Below the pieces are notes generated by a model, which was given only the letters and a program-made list of their open reading frames with translations, searched no databases and had not been told where the DNA came from. From contig CAWHVV010000002.1 in the NCBI GenBank assembly GCA_963832945.1, forward strand, positions 62,001 through 126,000: 64,000 nucleotides of DNA. Reading direction: 5' to 3'. Within the stretch, counting starts at the first letter, position 1, and each line of letters opens with the position of its first letter. Source of the DNA: JAFEDN01 sp963832945 (GTDB lineage Bacteria; Pseudomonadota; Gammaproteobacteria; Coxiellales; Coxiellaceae). Position numbers and translations under genes: made by a program. This document shows positions 43,572 to 52,299 of this stretch, in pieces.

Positions 43572-43886
43572 CTATTGAACATCCACATGAATTTTAATCC
43601 CTTCCATTTTTTGTAAAATGTGAAAAATGGCCATTAATGATTTTGTCGTTGGGTTTCCAGTGGCGCTTAACATTCGTTGGACACTTTTACTATTTTTATG
43701 CAATTTATTTGCTAATAATTCAAAAGAAATTGTCGCATTGATGTAATCGCGTAAAAGGGATTTTCCTGCGTCTACGTCACCAGACAGTAATTCATTCAAT
43801 GCTTCTGCCAATAGGGCATGACGAAATTTTACGTCATGATGCGCTCTTTCTAAAACCGTTAATCGAAATTCTTTAGTTAGTGCCAT
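43572..43886 (-). CDS. HTH antitoxin (addiction-module, HigA-like)
   Basis: 104 residues: ALLAEALNELLSGDVDAGKS, then LRDYINATISFELLANKLHK with an HTH (KNSKSVQRMLSATGNPTTKS) ending LMAIFHILQKMEGIKIHVDV. The form matches antidote proteins paired with Gp49-type toxins. It overlaps the toxin gene end by 10 bases. Confidence 0.85.
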   Translation of the reverse strand: MALTKEFRLTVLERAHHDVKFRHALLAEALNELLSGDVDAGKSLLRDYINATISFELLANKLHKNSKSVQRMLSATGNPTTKSLMAIFHILQKMEGIKIHVDVQ

Positions 43887-44227
43887 TGCTGACTCCGCTT
43901 ATTCTTATTTTTTTCAAGCTTATAGGCTTGCCACAATTTTCTTGCTAACGCAATGTCTTTATTTTGCTGTTTTTTGCTACCGCCGCAAAGCAAAATTACC
44001 ATTGCAGGGCCTTCTTTGCCCATATAAATTCGATAGCCGGGACCAAAATTCAGTTTATATTCGTAAATACCGCCTGCCAGAGATTTCAAATGAGCGTCAT
44101 TACCAACTTCCAGGCGATAAAGTGCTGTCGAAACCCGGGCAGCAGCTTGTGCGTCTAATTTATTAAACCATTGCTGAAAGACAGAAACTCCTTTTTCATT
44201 GACATATTCCTTCACCTGAATGTTCAT
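43877..44227 (-). CDS. Gp49/RelE-like toxin
   Basis: 116 residues: VSVFQQWFNKLDAQAAARVS, ALYRLEVGNDAHLKSLAGGI, then YEYKLNFGPGYRIYMGKEGP and LLCGGSKKQQNKDIALARKL. These are hallmarks of the HigB-2/Gp49 toxin family. Toxin is encoded first, antitoxin second. A palindrome just upstream is the likely operator. Confidence 0.88.
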   Translation of the reverse strand: MNIQVKEYVNEKGVSVFQQWFNKLDAQAAARVSTALYRLEVGNDAHLKSLAGGIYEYKLNFGPGYRIYMGKEGPAMVILLCGGSKKQQNKDIALARKLWQAYKLEKNKNKRSQQWH

Positions 44228-44235
44228 TACAGTAT

Positions 44236-44253
44236 GGTAACTTATACGTTACC
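44236..44253. promoter_or_regulatory. Operator of the toxin-antitoxin pair
   Basis: GGTAACTTATACGTTACC is a perfect six-base inverted repeat with a six-base spacer, 9 bases before the toxin ATG, in the divergent gap facing the efflux operon. Confidence 0.6.
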
Positions 44254-44336
44254 AAATTGCAAATAGGACGATGGTAGATTCCTGAGATTCCTGATAAACG
44301 GATGGATTGCCAAGGTGAAGTTAAGCATAATAGGGA

Positions 44337-45881
44337 ATGGAGATTTTTTTCAGAAAAAGGATTTTTGGGATTTTCGTATGCATCGTCGTCAGCGGATGTG
44401 CGGTAGGTCCCAATTTTCATGAGCCGCCTTATCCCGTCACTAACCGTTATACCGAGAAGCCGATTTCCAGAAAAACCGCCAGCGCTGTGGGATCGGGCGG
44501 CCAGTCGCAAAAACTGATACCGGCGCGCGATATTCCGGCAGAATGGTGGGCGCTGTTTCATTCGCCTGGTCTCAATCGTTTAGTGCTGCAGGGAATTGAT
44601 AACAATCCAAACCTGCAGGCGGCTCTGGCGGCGCTACGTCAGGCCGAACAAAATTTACGGGCGGGAGAAGGACAATTATTTCCCGCCGTCGGCCTGACCG
44701 CCTCGGCCACCCGCGAACGCTTTTCTTTTGCTCAATTTGGCAATCCCCAGACGGCCGCCGCTTCCCAGAGCGGAACTTCCCAGCAGTCCACCAGTTCCAG
44801 TTCCAGTTCCAGTTCTACTTTTAATCTTTTTAACGTCGCGTTTAATGTTTCTTACACGCTGGACGTTTTTGGCGGGATTCGCCGGCAAATCGAAGCGTTG
44901 GGCGCGCAGGTCGATTATCAACGCTTTCAATGGGACGCCGCATATTTGACGCTGACCGCGAATATTGTCACCACGGCGATTACCGAAGCCTCATTGCGCG
45001 GGCAGATCGCCGTTACCTGGTCGTTGATCGCGGAGGAGGAGCGGCTGCTGCGTATCCTTCGTCAACAATTCAAATTGGGCGGCGTCGCCGGCTCCGAGGT
45101 GCTGACGCAGGCCACACAATTGGCGCAAACCCGCGCCACTCTGCCGCCCTTGCAAAAAAGTCTGGCAAAAAATCGCGATGCGCTGGCGGCGCTGGTGGGC
45201 AATTTGCCCAGTCAAAGTCATTTACCGAAATTTTATTTGAGTGAACTGAAATTGCCGGTTGATATTCCCTTGACTCTGCCTTCTGAATTAGTCTGCCAGC
45301 GTCCGGATATTCAGGCTTCAGAAGCACTGCTCCATGCCGCCAGCGCGCAAATCGGCGTCGCTACCGCGAATATGTTGCCGCAGATAACCCTGAGCGCAAA
45401 TTATGGCTGGCTCAATACTGAACTTGCCAATTTATTTTCTCATGCCAACAATGTCTGGACTCTTGAAGGGCAATTGATGCAGCCGATATTCCAGGGCGGC
45501 ACGCTGCTGTCCCGGCGCCGGGCTGCAATTGCTGCTTATGATCAGGCGGCGGCGCAATACCGCCAGACTGTTTTACTGGCTTTTCAAAACGTCGCCGACG
45601 CTTTAAACGCACTGGAAATCGATGCAAGGACTCTGCGCGCACAGGCCGCGGCGGAAGACGCCGCACGCGCCAGTTTTATTGTGGCCCGTAATCAATATAA
45701 ACTTGGCGGAGTCAGTTATCTGATATTATTGAACGCCGAGGTGCAATACCAGCAAACCCGCATTAACCGCATTCAGGCGGAAGCTGCGCGCTACACCGAT
45801 ACCGCGGCCTTGTTTCAGGCTTTAGGCGGCGGCTGGTGGCACGTCATTCTCGATACAACACGGAGGGAAATGCATGGCTAA
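44337..45881 (+). CDS. RND efflux outer-membrane lipoprotein (OprM/NodT type)
   Basis: 514 residues. The signal ends in the lipobox VSGC with GPNFHEPPYP after it, a standard OprM/NodT start. Two outer-membrane-factor repeats follow (PNLQAALAALRQAEQNLRAG; RRPDIQ-like QRPDIQASEALLHAASAQIG). A serine-rich loop (QSTSSSSSSSSST) replaces part of the first repeat near residue 150. Its last 8 bases overlap the membrane-fusion gene. It forms the outer-membrane channel. Confidence 0.92.
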   Translation: MEIFFRKRIFGIFVCIVVSGCAVGPNFHEPPYPVTNRYTEKPISRKTASAVGSGGQSQKLIPARDIPAEWWALFHSPGLNRLVLQGIDNNPNLQAALAALRQAEQNLRAGEGQLFPAVGLTASATRERFSFAQFGNPQTAAASQSGTSQQSTSSSSSSSSTFNLFNVAFNVSYTLDVFGGIRRQIEALGAQVDYQRFQWDAAYLTLTANIVTTAITEASLRGQIAVTWSLIAEEERLLRILRQQFKLGGVAGSEVLTQATQLAQTRATLPPLQKSLAKNRDALAALVGNLPSQSHLPKFYLSELKLPVDIPLTLPSELVCQRPDIQASEALLHAASAQIGVATANMLPQITLSANYGWLNTELANLFSHANNVWTLEGQLMQPIFQGGTLLSRRRAAIAAYDQAAAQYRQTVLLAFQNVADALNALEIDARTLRAQAAAEDAARASFIVARNQYKLGGVSYLILLNAEVQYQQTRINRIQAEAARYTDTAALFQALGGGWWHVILDTTRREMHG

Positions 45882-47202
45882 AGGGATAGCCCGGCCAATG
45901 TTGATGATGATCATCGGCGTCGTCATTTTATTTGGTGCGGTTTTCGCCTACAAAATATTCCAGGGACATCGGGCGCAAAAAGCCATGCAGGCGAATCAGA
46001 CTCCGATTTTTACTGTTTCTTCGGCGACCGCGACTTTCCAGAAATGGCCGCGGCAGCTCAAGGCGACCGGTACATTCAGCGCAGTCCTCGGTACTTATGT
46101 CACCAGTGAAATTGCCGGTATGGTGCGTCGCGTTTATTACAGGGATGGCGACATAGTTAAAAAAAATGACCTGTTGATTGAACTGAATCCCGATACTGAA
46201 ATCGCCACCCTGCACGTTTATCAGTGGCAAGCTCATCTTGCTGAAATTACTTATAACCGTGATGTCGCGCAACTGGCTATCCAGGGAGTCAGTCAGCAGC
46301 AGGTGGATAATGATCTCGCCAATTTAAGAGTGTCGCAATCGCAGATCGCCCAGGAAGAATCGATTATCGCCAAAAAAATGATTCGTGCGCCTTTCGACGG
46401 GCGTTTGGGACTGTCAACAGTAAATCCCGGTGATTATATCAATCCCGGTGATAAAATCGTTACCATTCAGGCGCTGGATCCGATCTATGTGATCTTTACG
46501 TTGCCCCAGCAAAATTTGCCGCAGATGCGGCCAGGACAGACCGTGAGTGTGACGACCAACGTCTTTCCGGATCGCGTTTTTACAGGGAAAATAAAGGCTA
46601 TTAATCCCATCGTCGATGAGACCACCCGCAATGTCTCTGTGGAAGCGACGCTTCAAAACCCGCAAAAAGTTTTACTGCCCGGCATTTTCGCCGATGCCAC
46701 GCTCACTTTCGGCGTGCCGCAAAAAATGCTGACTTTACCGATCACAGCCGTCAGTTTTAATCCTTACGGCCAGATTGTTTATATTATTAAAGATTCCGGA
46801 AAAAAAGATCCTCATGGTCAGGCCATTCTGACCGCGACTCAGGTTTTTGTGAAGGTGGGAGAAGCGCGCGGCGATCAGATCCAGATATTATCCGGTATAA
46901 AAGCCGGCGATAAAGTAGTGACCAGCGGCCAGCTAAAATTAAAAAACGGCAGCCCCGTGGTCATTAACAACAAAATCATGCCGAGCGATAATCCCGATCC
47001 GCAAGTGGGCAACGAGCAGGTAAAAGTAACGTCAGGAGTTCTCGCTGAAGGGAACTCTCCTTACGCGATGAGGGATCGCAAGGGGGAGAAACGCGATTCT
47101 CCCCCTTCATTCCGAGCAATCGGCTCCGCCGATGCGCAGGATATAAACAGGAAGCCATGGACGCTGTACTCAGCGGGAATGGCTGAGGCAACGCCATCAT
47201 GA
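45874..47202 (+). CDS. RND efflux membrane-fusion protein with element-encoded C-terminus
   Basis: 442 residues. One N-terminal membrane segment, then lipoyl and barrel regions: LKATGTFSAVLGTYVTSEIA, YYRDGDIVKKNDLLIELNPD, IRAPFDGRLGLSTVNPGDYI. The hairpin is short, as in MexH/VexA-like adaptors. Residues about 387-438 are encoded by a family A element (VLAEGNSPYAMRDRKGEKRD and on to LYSAGMA). Without it the protein ends EQVKVTPS. The stop overlaps the pump gene (ATGA). It bridges the pump and the outer channel. Confidence 0.93.
   Translation: MAKGIARPMLMMIIGVVILFGAVFAYKIFQGHRAQKAMQANQTPIFTVSSATATFQKWPRQLKATGTFSAVLGTYVTSEIAGMVRRVYYRDGDIVKKNDLLIELNPDTEIATLHVYQWQAHLAEITYNRDVAQLAIQGVSQQQVDNDLANLRVSQSQIAQEESIIAKKMIRAPFDGRLGLSTVNPGDYINPGDKIVTIQALDPIYVIFTLPQQNLPQMRPGQTVSVTTNVFPDRVFTGKIKAINPIVDETTRNVSVEATLQNPQKVLLPGIFADATLTFGVPQKMLTLPITAVSFNPYGQIVYIIKDSGKKDPHGQAILTATQVFVKVGEARGDQIQILSGIKAGDKVVTSGQLKLKNGSPVVINNKIMPSDNPDPQVGNEQVKVTSGVLAEGNSPYAMRDRKGEKRDSPPSFRAIGSADAQDINRKPWTLYSAGMAEATPS
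47026..47196 (+). mobile_element. Palindromic element family A at the 3' end of the membrane-fusion gene
   Basis: Element about 47035-47187, flanked by GTAACGTCA (47026-47034) and GCAACGCCA (47188-47196), seven of nine identical. Net insertion 162 bp. It leaves the last codons, the stop and the overlap with the pump start intact. Confidence 0.88.
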
Positions 47203-50200
47203 ATATTACCGATATTTTTATTCGCAGGCCGGTATTGGCGACTGTCGTAAGTCTGCTGATTCTGGTGCTGGGTTTGCGTTCCATCGGGTCATTGCCGATC
47301 CGGCAATTTCCCTTTACCGAAAACGCGATAATTACGGTCACTACTTACTATATCGGCGCCGATCCCTCTACCGTCGCGGGATTCATCACAACACCTCTGG
47401 AGAATTCCATTGCCCAGGCCAACGGCATCGATTATATGACCTCTTCAAGCAATCAAAATGTGAGCACCATCACCGTGAATTTATTGCTGAATTATGATTC
47501 CAACGCCGCACTGAGCGATATTAACAGTAAAATTAACGCGGTCCTCAATCAACTGCCGCCGGCTTCGCAACAGCCGGCGTTATCGATTTCCATCAGTGAA
47601 ACAATTGATTCCATGTACATTGCTTTTTATAGCGACGTTCTCGGCGATAATCAGATCACCGATTATCTGGTTCGCTCGGTGCAACCGAAACTCCAGGCTG
47701 TGAATGGCGTGCAGAACGCGCAAATTCTCGGCGAGCAGATATTGGCCATGCGTATCTGGCTGAATCCGTTAAAGATGTCGGCGTTAGGCGTTTCCGCGGC
47801 CGACGTCAGCGCCGCATTGACGGCGAACGATTTTATCTCCGCGTCCGGACGCACCGACGGTAACATGATTACGATTAATCTCACGGCGACTACCGGATTG
47901 CATACCGTTGAACAGTTTGAAAATCTGGTGATCAAGGCGCAAAACAACGCCATCGTGAGAATAAAAGATGTGGCCAAAGTCACATTGGGTTCGCAAAATT
48001 ATAATACTTCGGTGAGTTTTGATACCAAGGATGCTGTTTATATCGGCATTCAGGTCGCCCCAAAAGCGAATTTATTAACAGTGATCAATGCCATTAAAAA
48101 ATTATATCCTTCCATTGAGCAGCAATTACCGCAAGGTTTAAAAACACGCATTGTGTATGACGCCACCGCTTATGTGCACAGTTCCATTGAGGAGGTGGTG
48201 AAATCACTGGTCGAGGCTTTGATCATTGTGACGGTGGTCATTTTTTTATTTTTAGGATCTGTGCGTTCGGTCATTATACCTTCGGTTACCATTCCGCTGT
48301 CGCTGGTCGGGGCGTTTTTTGCCATGCTGCTGTTTCATTTTTCAATTAATTTATTGAGCTTACTGGCGCTGGTGCTGGCGATCGGGCTGGTGGTGGATGA
48401 TGCGATTATCGTCGTGGAAAATGTCGAACGCCACATTGAAGAGGGTATGACGCCATTGGCTGCCGCGTTTCAGGGCGCGCGCGAACTCGCCAGTCCCATT
48501 TTGGCGATTACGGTGGTGTTAATCGCCGTATATTTGCCGATTGGATTTATGGGCGGATTGACCGGCGCATTATTTACCGAGTTTGCTTTCACACTCGCAG
48601 GAGCGGTTACTATATCGGCAGTTATCGCTTTAACCTTATCTCCCATGATGTGTTCTAAAATGTTAAAACCGAAACATGCACAAGACCGTAAAAATAAATT
48701 TATCCTATTTCTTGACCGGCAATTTGAGCGCTTGCGTTTGGGTTACGAGAAAAGATTGCATCGTGTGCTGGAATTTTTGCCGGTTATTATTGTATTTGCG
48801 GCTTTAATTTTAGGCGCAATTTATTTTCTGTATGCCACTTCGAAATCGGAATTAGCGCCGATGGAAGATCAGGGCGTGATTATCAGTCAGATTACGACCG
48901 CTCCAAACGCGTCTTTGGGACAGACCATACTATTTTCGCGGCAAATGGCCAAAAATTTTCTGGCCTGGCCGGAGGTAGCTCACACGTTTGAACTGGACGG
49001 CTCGACGGGATTCAATACCAGTATTGTCGGCGGCGTGTTAAAACCGTGGGATCAGCGCAGCCAGACGGAAATGGCCATGGTGCCGCACGCTCAACAGCAG
49101 CTCAATCAAATTGCCGGCATCAAAGCCGCTGCGTTTGAATTACCGCCATTGCCGGGAGGCGGAAACGGTTTGCCCGTACAGTATGTCATTCAAACCGCCA
49201 ATCCGTATGAATCTCTCAATGATATTGCGCAAAACATGATTCAGGAGGGATGGAAAAGCGGCGAATTTTTATATTTGGACAGCGATCTTAAAATTGACAA
49301 GCAACAGGTCACTCTGGAGCTGGATCGCGATAAAATTTCGCAAATGGGTTTGACCATGCAGCAGGTTGGTAACGTGCTTTCCTCCAGTCTCAGCGAAAAT
49401 TACCTGAATTATTTCAGTTTAGACGGGCGCTCTTACCAGGTTATTCCGCAAACCGAGCGCATGCAGCGTTTAAACTTCAATCAACTGTTAAATTATTATA
49501 TTCGAACCGCGAATGGTATGGCGCCGCTGTCGACGGTAGTAAAATTTCACAGTGAAGTGGTGCCGGAAAACATTAATCATTTCCAGCAGCTCAATTCTGC
49601 GACTATTTCAGCCATCCCGGCGCCGGGAGTGACCCAGGGACAGGCGATAAATGCTTTAAATACTATTGCCAAACGGCTATTGACTCCGGAATACAGTGTT
49701 AATTACGCTGCTCAATCGCGTCAATATATTCAGGAAGGCAATGCCCTGATCGTCACTTTTTTCTTCGCGCTGATTATTATTTATCTGGCGCTGGCGGCAT
49801 TATTTGAGAGTTTTCGCGATCCTTTAATTGTGCTGATCAGTGTGCCGATGTCGATCTGTGGCGCCATGATTTTTGTCAGCATGGGCATCGGTGGGGCGAG
49901 TTTGAATATTTACACCGAAGTCGGTCTGGTCACTCTGATTGGTTTGATCAGCAAGCACGGTATTTTGATCGTGCAGTTTGCCAATGATACCCAGCGCGAA
50001 GGTAAAAGCCGCCGCGAAGCAGTGGAAATAGCCGCCGGTATCCGTTTGCGCCCTATTTTAATGACCACCGCCGCGATGGTGCTGGGAGTTATTCCATTGA
50101 TCACCGCCAGCGGCGCAGGCGCCGTAAGCCGCTTCAACATTGGCCTGGTGATTGCCACCGGCATTGCCATCGGTACAATATTCACTTTATTTGTAGTGCC

Positions 50201-50273
50201 TGCCATGTACCTGCTGTTAGCGGAAGATATTCAGCCTAATGAAGTTCCTTCGCCCGGCGCCGTTCCCGGTTAA
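47199..50273 (+). CDS. RND-family efflux pump (HAE1/MexF-like)
   Basis: 1024 residues with twelve membrane segments and two large periplasmic loops. Marks: FIRRPVLATVVSLLILVLGL, proton relay DD in LAIGLVVDDAIIVVENVERH, and LVTLIGLISKHGILIVQFAN and LRPILMTTAAMVLGVIPLIT near the end. The order outer channel, adaptor, pump with overlaps makes one operon. The substrate cannot be predicted. A copy of its last 190 bases lies at 51945-52141. Confidence 0.95.
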   Translation: MNITDIFIRRPVLATVVSLLILVLGLRSIGSLPIRQFPFTENAIITVTTYYIGADPSTVAGFITTPLENSIAQANGIDYMTSSSNQNVSTITVNLLLNYDSNAALSDINSKINAVLNQLPPASQQPALSISISETIDSMYIAFYSDVLGDNQITDYLVRSVQPKLQAVNGVQNAQILGEQILAMRIWLNPLKMSALGVSAADVSAALTANDFISASGRTDGNMITINLTATTGLHTVEQFENLVIKAQNNAIVRIKDVAKVTLGSQNYNTSVSFDTKDAVYIGIQVAPKANLLTVINAIKKLYPSIEQQLPQGLKTRIVYDATAYVHSSIEEVVKSLVEALIIVTVVIFLFLGSVRSVIIPSVTIPLSLVGAFFAMLLFHFSINLLSLLALVLAIGLVVDDAIIVVENVERHIEEGMTPLAAAFQGARELASPILAITVVLIAVYLPIGFMGGLTGALFTEFAFTLAGAVTISAVIALTLSPMMCSKMLKPKHAQDRKNKFILFLDRQFERLRLGYEKRLHRVLEFLPVIIVFAALILGAIYFLYATSKSELAPMEDQGVIISQITTAPNASLGQTILFSRQMAKNFLAWPEVAHTFELDGSTGFNTSIVGGVLKPWDQRSQTEMAMVPHAQQQLNQIAGIKAAAFELPPLPGGGNGLPVQYVIQTANPYESLNDIAQNMIQEGWKSGEFLYLDSDLKIDKQQVTLELDRDKISQMGLTMQQVGNVLSSSLSENYLNYFSLDGRSYQVIPQTERMQRLNFNQLLNYYIRTANGMAPLSTVVKFHSEVVPENINHFQQLNSATISAIPAPGVTQGQAINALNTIAKRLLTPEYSVNYAAQSRQYIQEGNALIVTFFFALIIIYLALAALFESFRDPLIVLISVPMSICGAMIFVSMGIGGASLNIYTEVGLVTLIGLISKHGILIVQFANDTQREGKSRREAVEIAAGIRLRPILMTTAAMVLGVIPLITASGAGAVSRFNIGLVIATGIAIGTIFTLFVVPAMYLLLAEDIQPNEVPSPGAVPG

Positions 50274-50286
50274 GGTTCCGGATGAA

Positions 50287-50377
50287 GATTTGGCGTGCTA
50301 TAATTTTTCATACCACGCCAAATCTGTTTATCATTAAAAGATTTGGCGTGCTATAATTTTTCATACCACGCCAAATC
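50287..50377. repeat. Tandem pair of long hairpins
   Basis: Two identical 38-base units (50287-50324 and 50340-50377), each with arms GATTTGGCGTG and CACGCCAAATC around CTATAATTTTTCATAC. They lie between the pump stop and the ATPase start at 50392. The loop contains a TATAAT-like box, so they may be operators over a promoter or terminators. Confidence 0.85.
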
Positions 50378-50391
50378 CGTTGGAGAAATTC

Positions 50392-51837
50392 ATGATTAAT
50401 CGGGAGAGCTACGTCGCTGAACTCACTATTCTCGGTAAAAAACCGGAACCCCAATTACTAGCCCTTTATGGACGCCGGCGTGTGGGGAAAACATGTTTGG
50501 TGAGGCATTGTTTCCAGCGCCGGGATGTCATCTATATGGAAGTCACCGGTTTGAAAGATGGCGATATGCGGCAACAGCTTGCTTTATTCAGTCAGGCGCT
50601 GGCGAACTGTTTTTTTTCCGGAGCGCCGTTAGCTGTTCCCAAAGACTGGTTTTCGGCTTTTGAATTATTGACACAGCAATTATTGAAACCGGCCCGGTCT
50701 AAATTGCGCGTATTATTTTTAGATGAACTACCGTGGCTGGCGACGAATCGCTCGGGATTATTGGTGGCGCTGGATCATTATTGGAATACTCAATGGTCGC
50801 GATTGCGTCATTTGATTGTCGTCATTTGCGGTTCGGCGGCATCGTGGATGCTGGATAAAATTATTAACGCCAAAGGCGGGTTACATAATCGTCTTACTAA
50901 AGTGATTAATCTTAAACCTTTTACGCTGGGTGAAACTAAACAGTTTCTCTCTGCGAAAAAAATGCGTCTCGATAACAAACATATACTGGATTTATATATG
51001 GTGATGGGCGGAATCCCGTATTACCTGGAGCAATTACAGCCGGGTAAATCCGTGGCGCAAAACATTAATCAACTATGTTTTAGCCCGGACGGGTTGTTGT
51101 TAACGGAATTTCCGCGTTTATTTCAATCGTTATTTGCATTATCAGAAATAAATATGCGAATTATTCGGGTAATCGCCGCGCATCGTTATGGAATCAGCCG
51201 TCAACAGATTATTAAAAAAACTAAAATTCCTTCCGGCAGCAATTTGAATAACCGTTTATACGAACTGCAGGCAGCGGGATTTATTCATGGCTACACGCCG
51301 TTTGGTTATGGAAAAAAAGAAACATATTATCGCGTGATCGATGAGTACGCATTATTTTATTTGCGCTGGATAGAGCCGCAGTTAAAGAGCGGTCATCCAT
51401 TTAGCGGCAATCATTGGCAGGTGGAGGTAAAGACTCCCGCATGGCTCAGTTGGGCGGGCTATACTTTTGAAGGGGTCTGCTTAAAACACAGTGAGCAGAT
51501 TCTGCGGGCGCTGGGACTGGAGCGAATTGGCTGCAAAATCAGTAGTTGGCGGCATGTCGCTGCGATCAAATCGGCAGCATCGGGAGCGCAGATTGATTTA
51601 TTGCTTGATCGTAATGATGGCGCGATAACTTTGTGTGAAATTAAATACTGTGAAAAGCCTTACGGCCTTGACAAAGCAGCGGCTAAATTGGTATTGCAAA
51701 AAAGGGATATTTTTATAACTTTGACTAAAACCAGAAAACAGATATTTATCGCTTTTATCACCACGATGGGTTTAAAACCCGGCTTATGGAATGATGAAGT
51801 GATCGATACCGCCATCGATTTAGGCGAATTATTTTAG
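50392..51837 (+). CDS. P-loop ATPase of the archaeal-type DUF234 family
   Basis: 481 residues from MINRESYVAELTIL, preceded by GGAGAAATTC. Walker A is YGRRRVGKTCLVRHC, Walker B LRVLFLDELPWLA, and sensor VVICGSAASWML. The C-terminal part holds a winged helix and a PD-(D/E)xK nuclease-like DUF234 domain (GAQIDLLLDRNDGAITLCEI then KYCEKPYG). Cellular role is unknown; such ATPases are often mobile or defence-associated. The gene is bracketed by tandem hairpins and duplicated gene scraps. Confidence 0.88.
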   Translation: MINRESYVAELTILGKKPEPQLLALYGRRRVGKTCLVRHCFQRRDVIYMEVTGLKDGDMRQQLALFSQALANCFFSGAPLAVPKDWFSAFELLTQQLLKPARSKLRVLFLDELPWLATNRSGLLVALDHYWNTQWSRLRHLIVVICGSAASWMLDKIINAKGGLHNRLTKVINLKPFTLGETKQFLSAKKMRLDNKHILDLYMVMGGIPYYLEQLQPGKSVAQNINQLCFSPDGLLLTEFPRLFQSLFALSEINMRIIRVIAAHRYGISRQQIIKKTKIPSGSNLNNRLYELQAAGFIHGYTPFGYGKKETYYRVIDEYALFYLRWIEPQLKSGHPFSGNHWQVEVKTPAWLSWAGYTFEGVCLKHSEQILRALGLERIGCKISSWRHVAAIKSAASGAQIDLLLDRNDGAITLCEIKYCEKPYGLDKAAAKLVLQKRDIFITLTKTRKQIFIAFITTMGLKPGLWNDEVIDTAIDLGELF

Positions 51838-51841
51838 AGTT

Positions 51842-52141
51842 CTCCTACGTTATAAGTGGCGCGGGCCGAGCTGAGGGCGTTTTGCGAAGATTTAATGGAT
51901 AAAGCATCGGCCTTAACCTGAGCGCTGTATGAATTAACGCCTAAAGGTGCTGGGAGTTATTCCATTGATCACCGTCAGCGGCGCAGGCGCCGTAAGCCGC
52001 TTCAACATTGGCCTGGTGATTGCCACCGGCATTGCCATCGCTACAATATTCACTTTATTTGTAGTGCCTGCCATGTACCTGCTGTTAGCGGAAGATATTC
52101 AGCCTGAGGAAGCCCCCGCACCCCGTACTCTTCCGGGTTAA
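51842..52141. pseudogene. Mosaic of duplicated tolC and RND-pump fragments
   Basis: 51842-51945 is nearly identical to 55966-56069, an internal tolC segment (minus-strand sense). It is fused directly to 51945-52141, a copy of the last 196 bases of the RND pump gene at 50078-50273 (LGVIPLITVSGAGAVSRFNI and on to the stop). A 64-codon frame from 51947 survives. It is a recombination scar, not a gene. Confidence 0.9.
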
Positions 52142-52299
52142 CCGCCTCCTCCTTTCGCAATGCTCACATACATTACATTTGTACGTTTCTGCCCGGGTAG
52201 GGGGGTTCATATTTCCTTAATATGGGAGAGTTAAAATGCATAAAAATTAGTTAAGTACATAATTTTTAATAAATTATCTATTACACACAGAGGGGTTAT
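52142..52299. other. Spacer before the phospholipase D gene
   Basis: No gene. It contains AATGCTCACATAC, also found in the loop of the family B element at 24847-24859, then an AT-rich stretch and a GAGGGG ribosome site. Confidence 0.4.

Noticed and set aside
44800..44820. Serine-codon repeat in the outer-membrane efflux gene as a phase-variation tract
   Set aside because: The repeat unit is six bases (TCCAGT), so changes would keep the frame; it only varies loop length.
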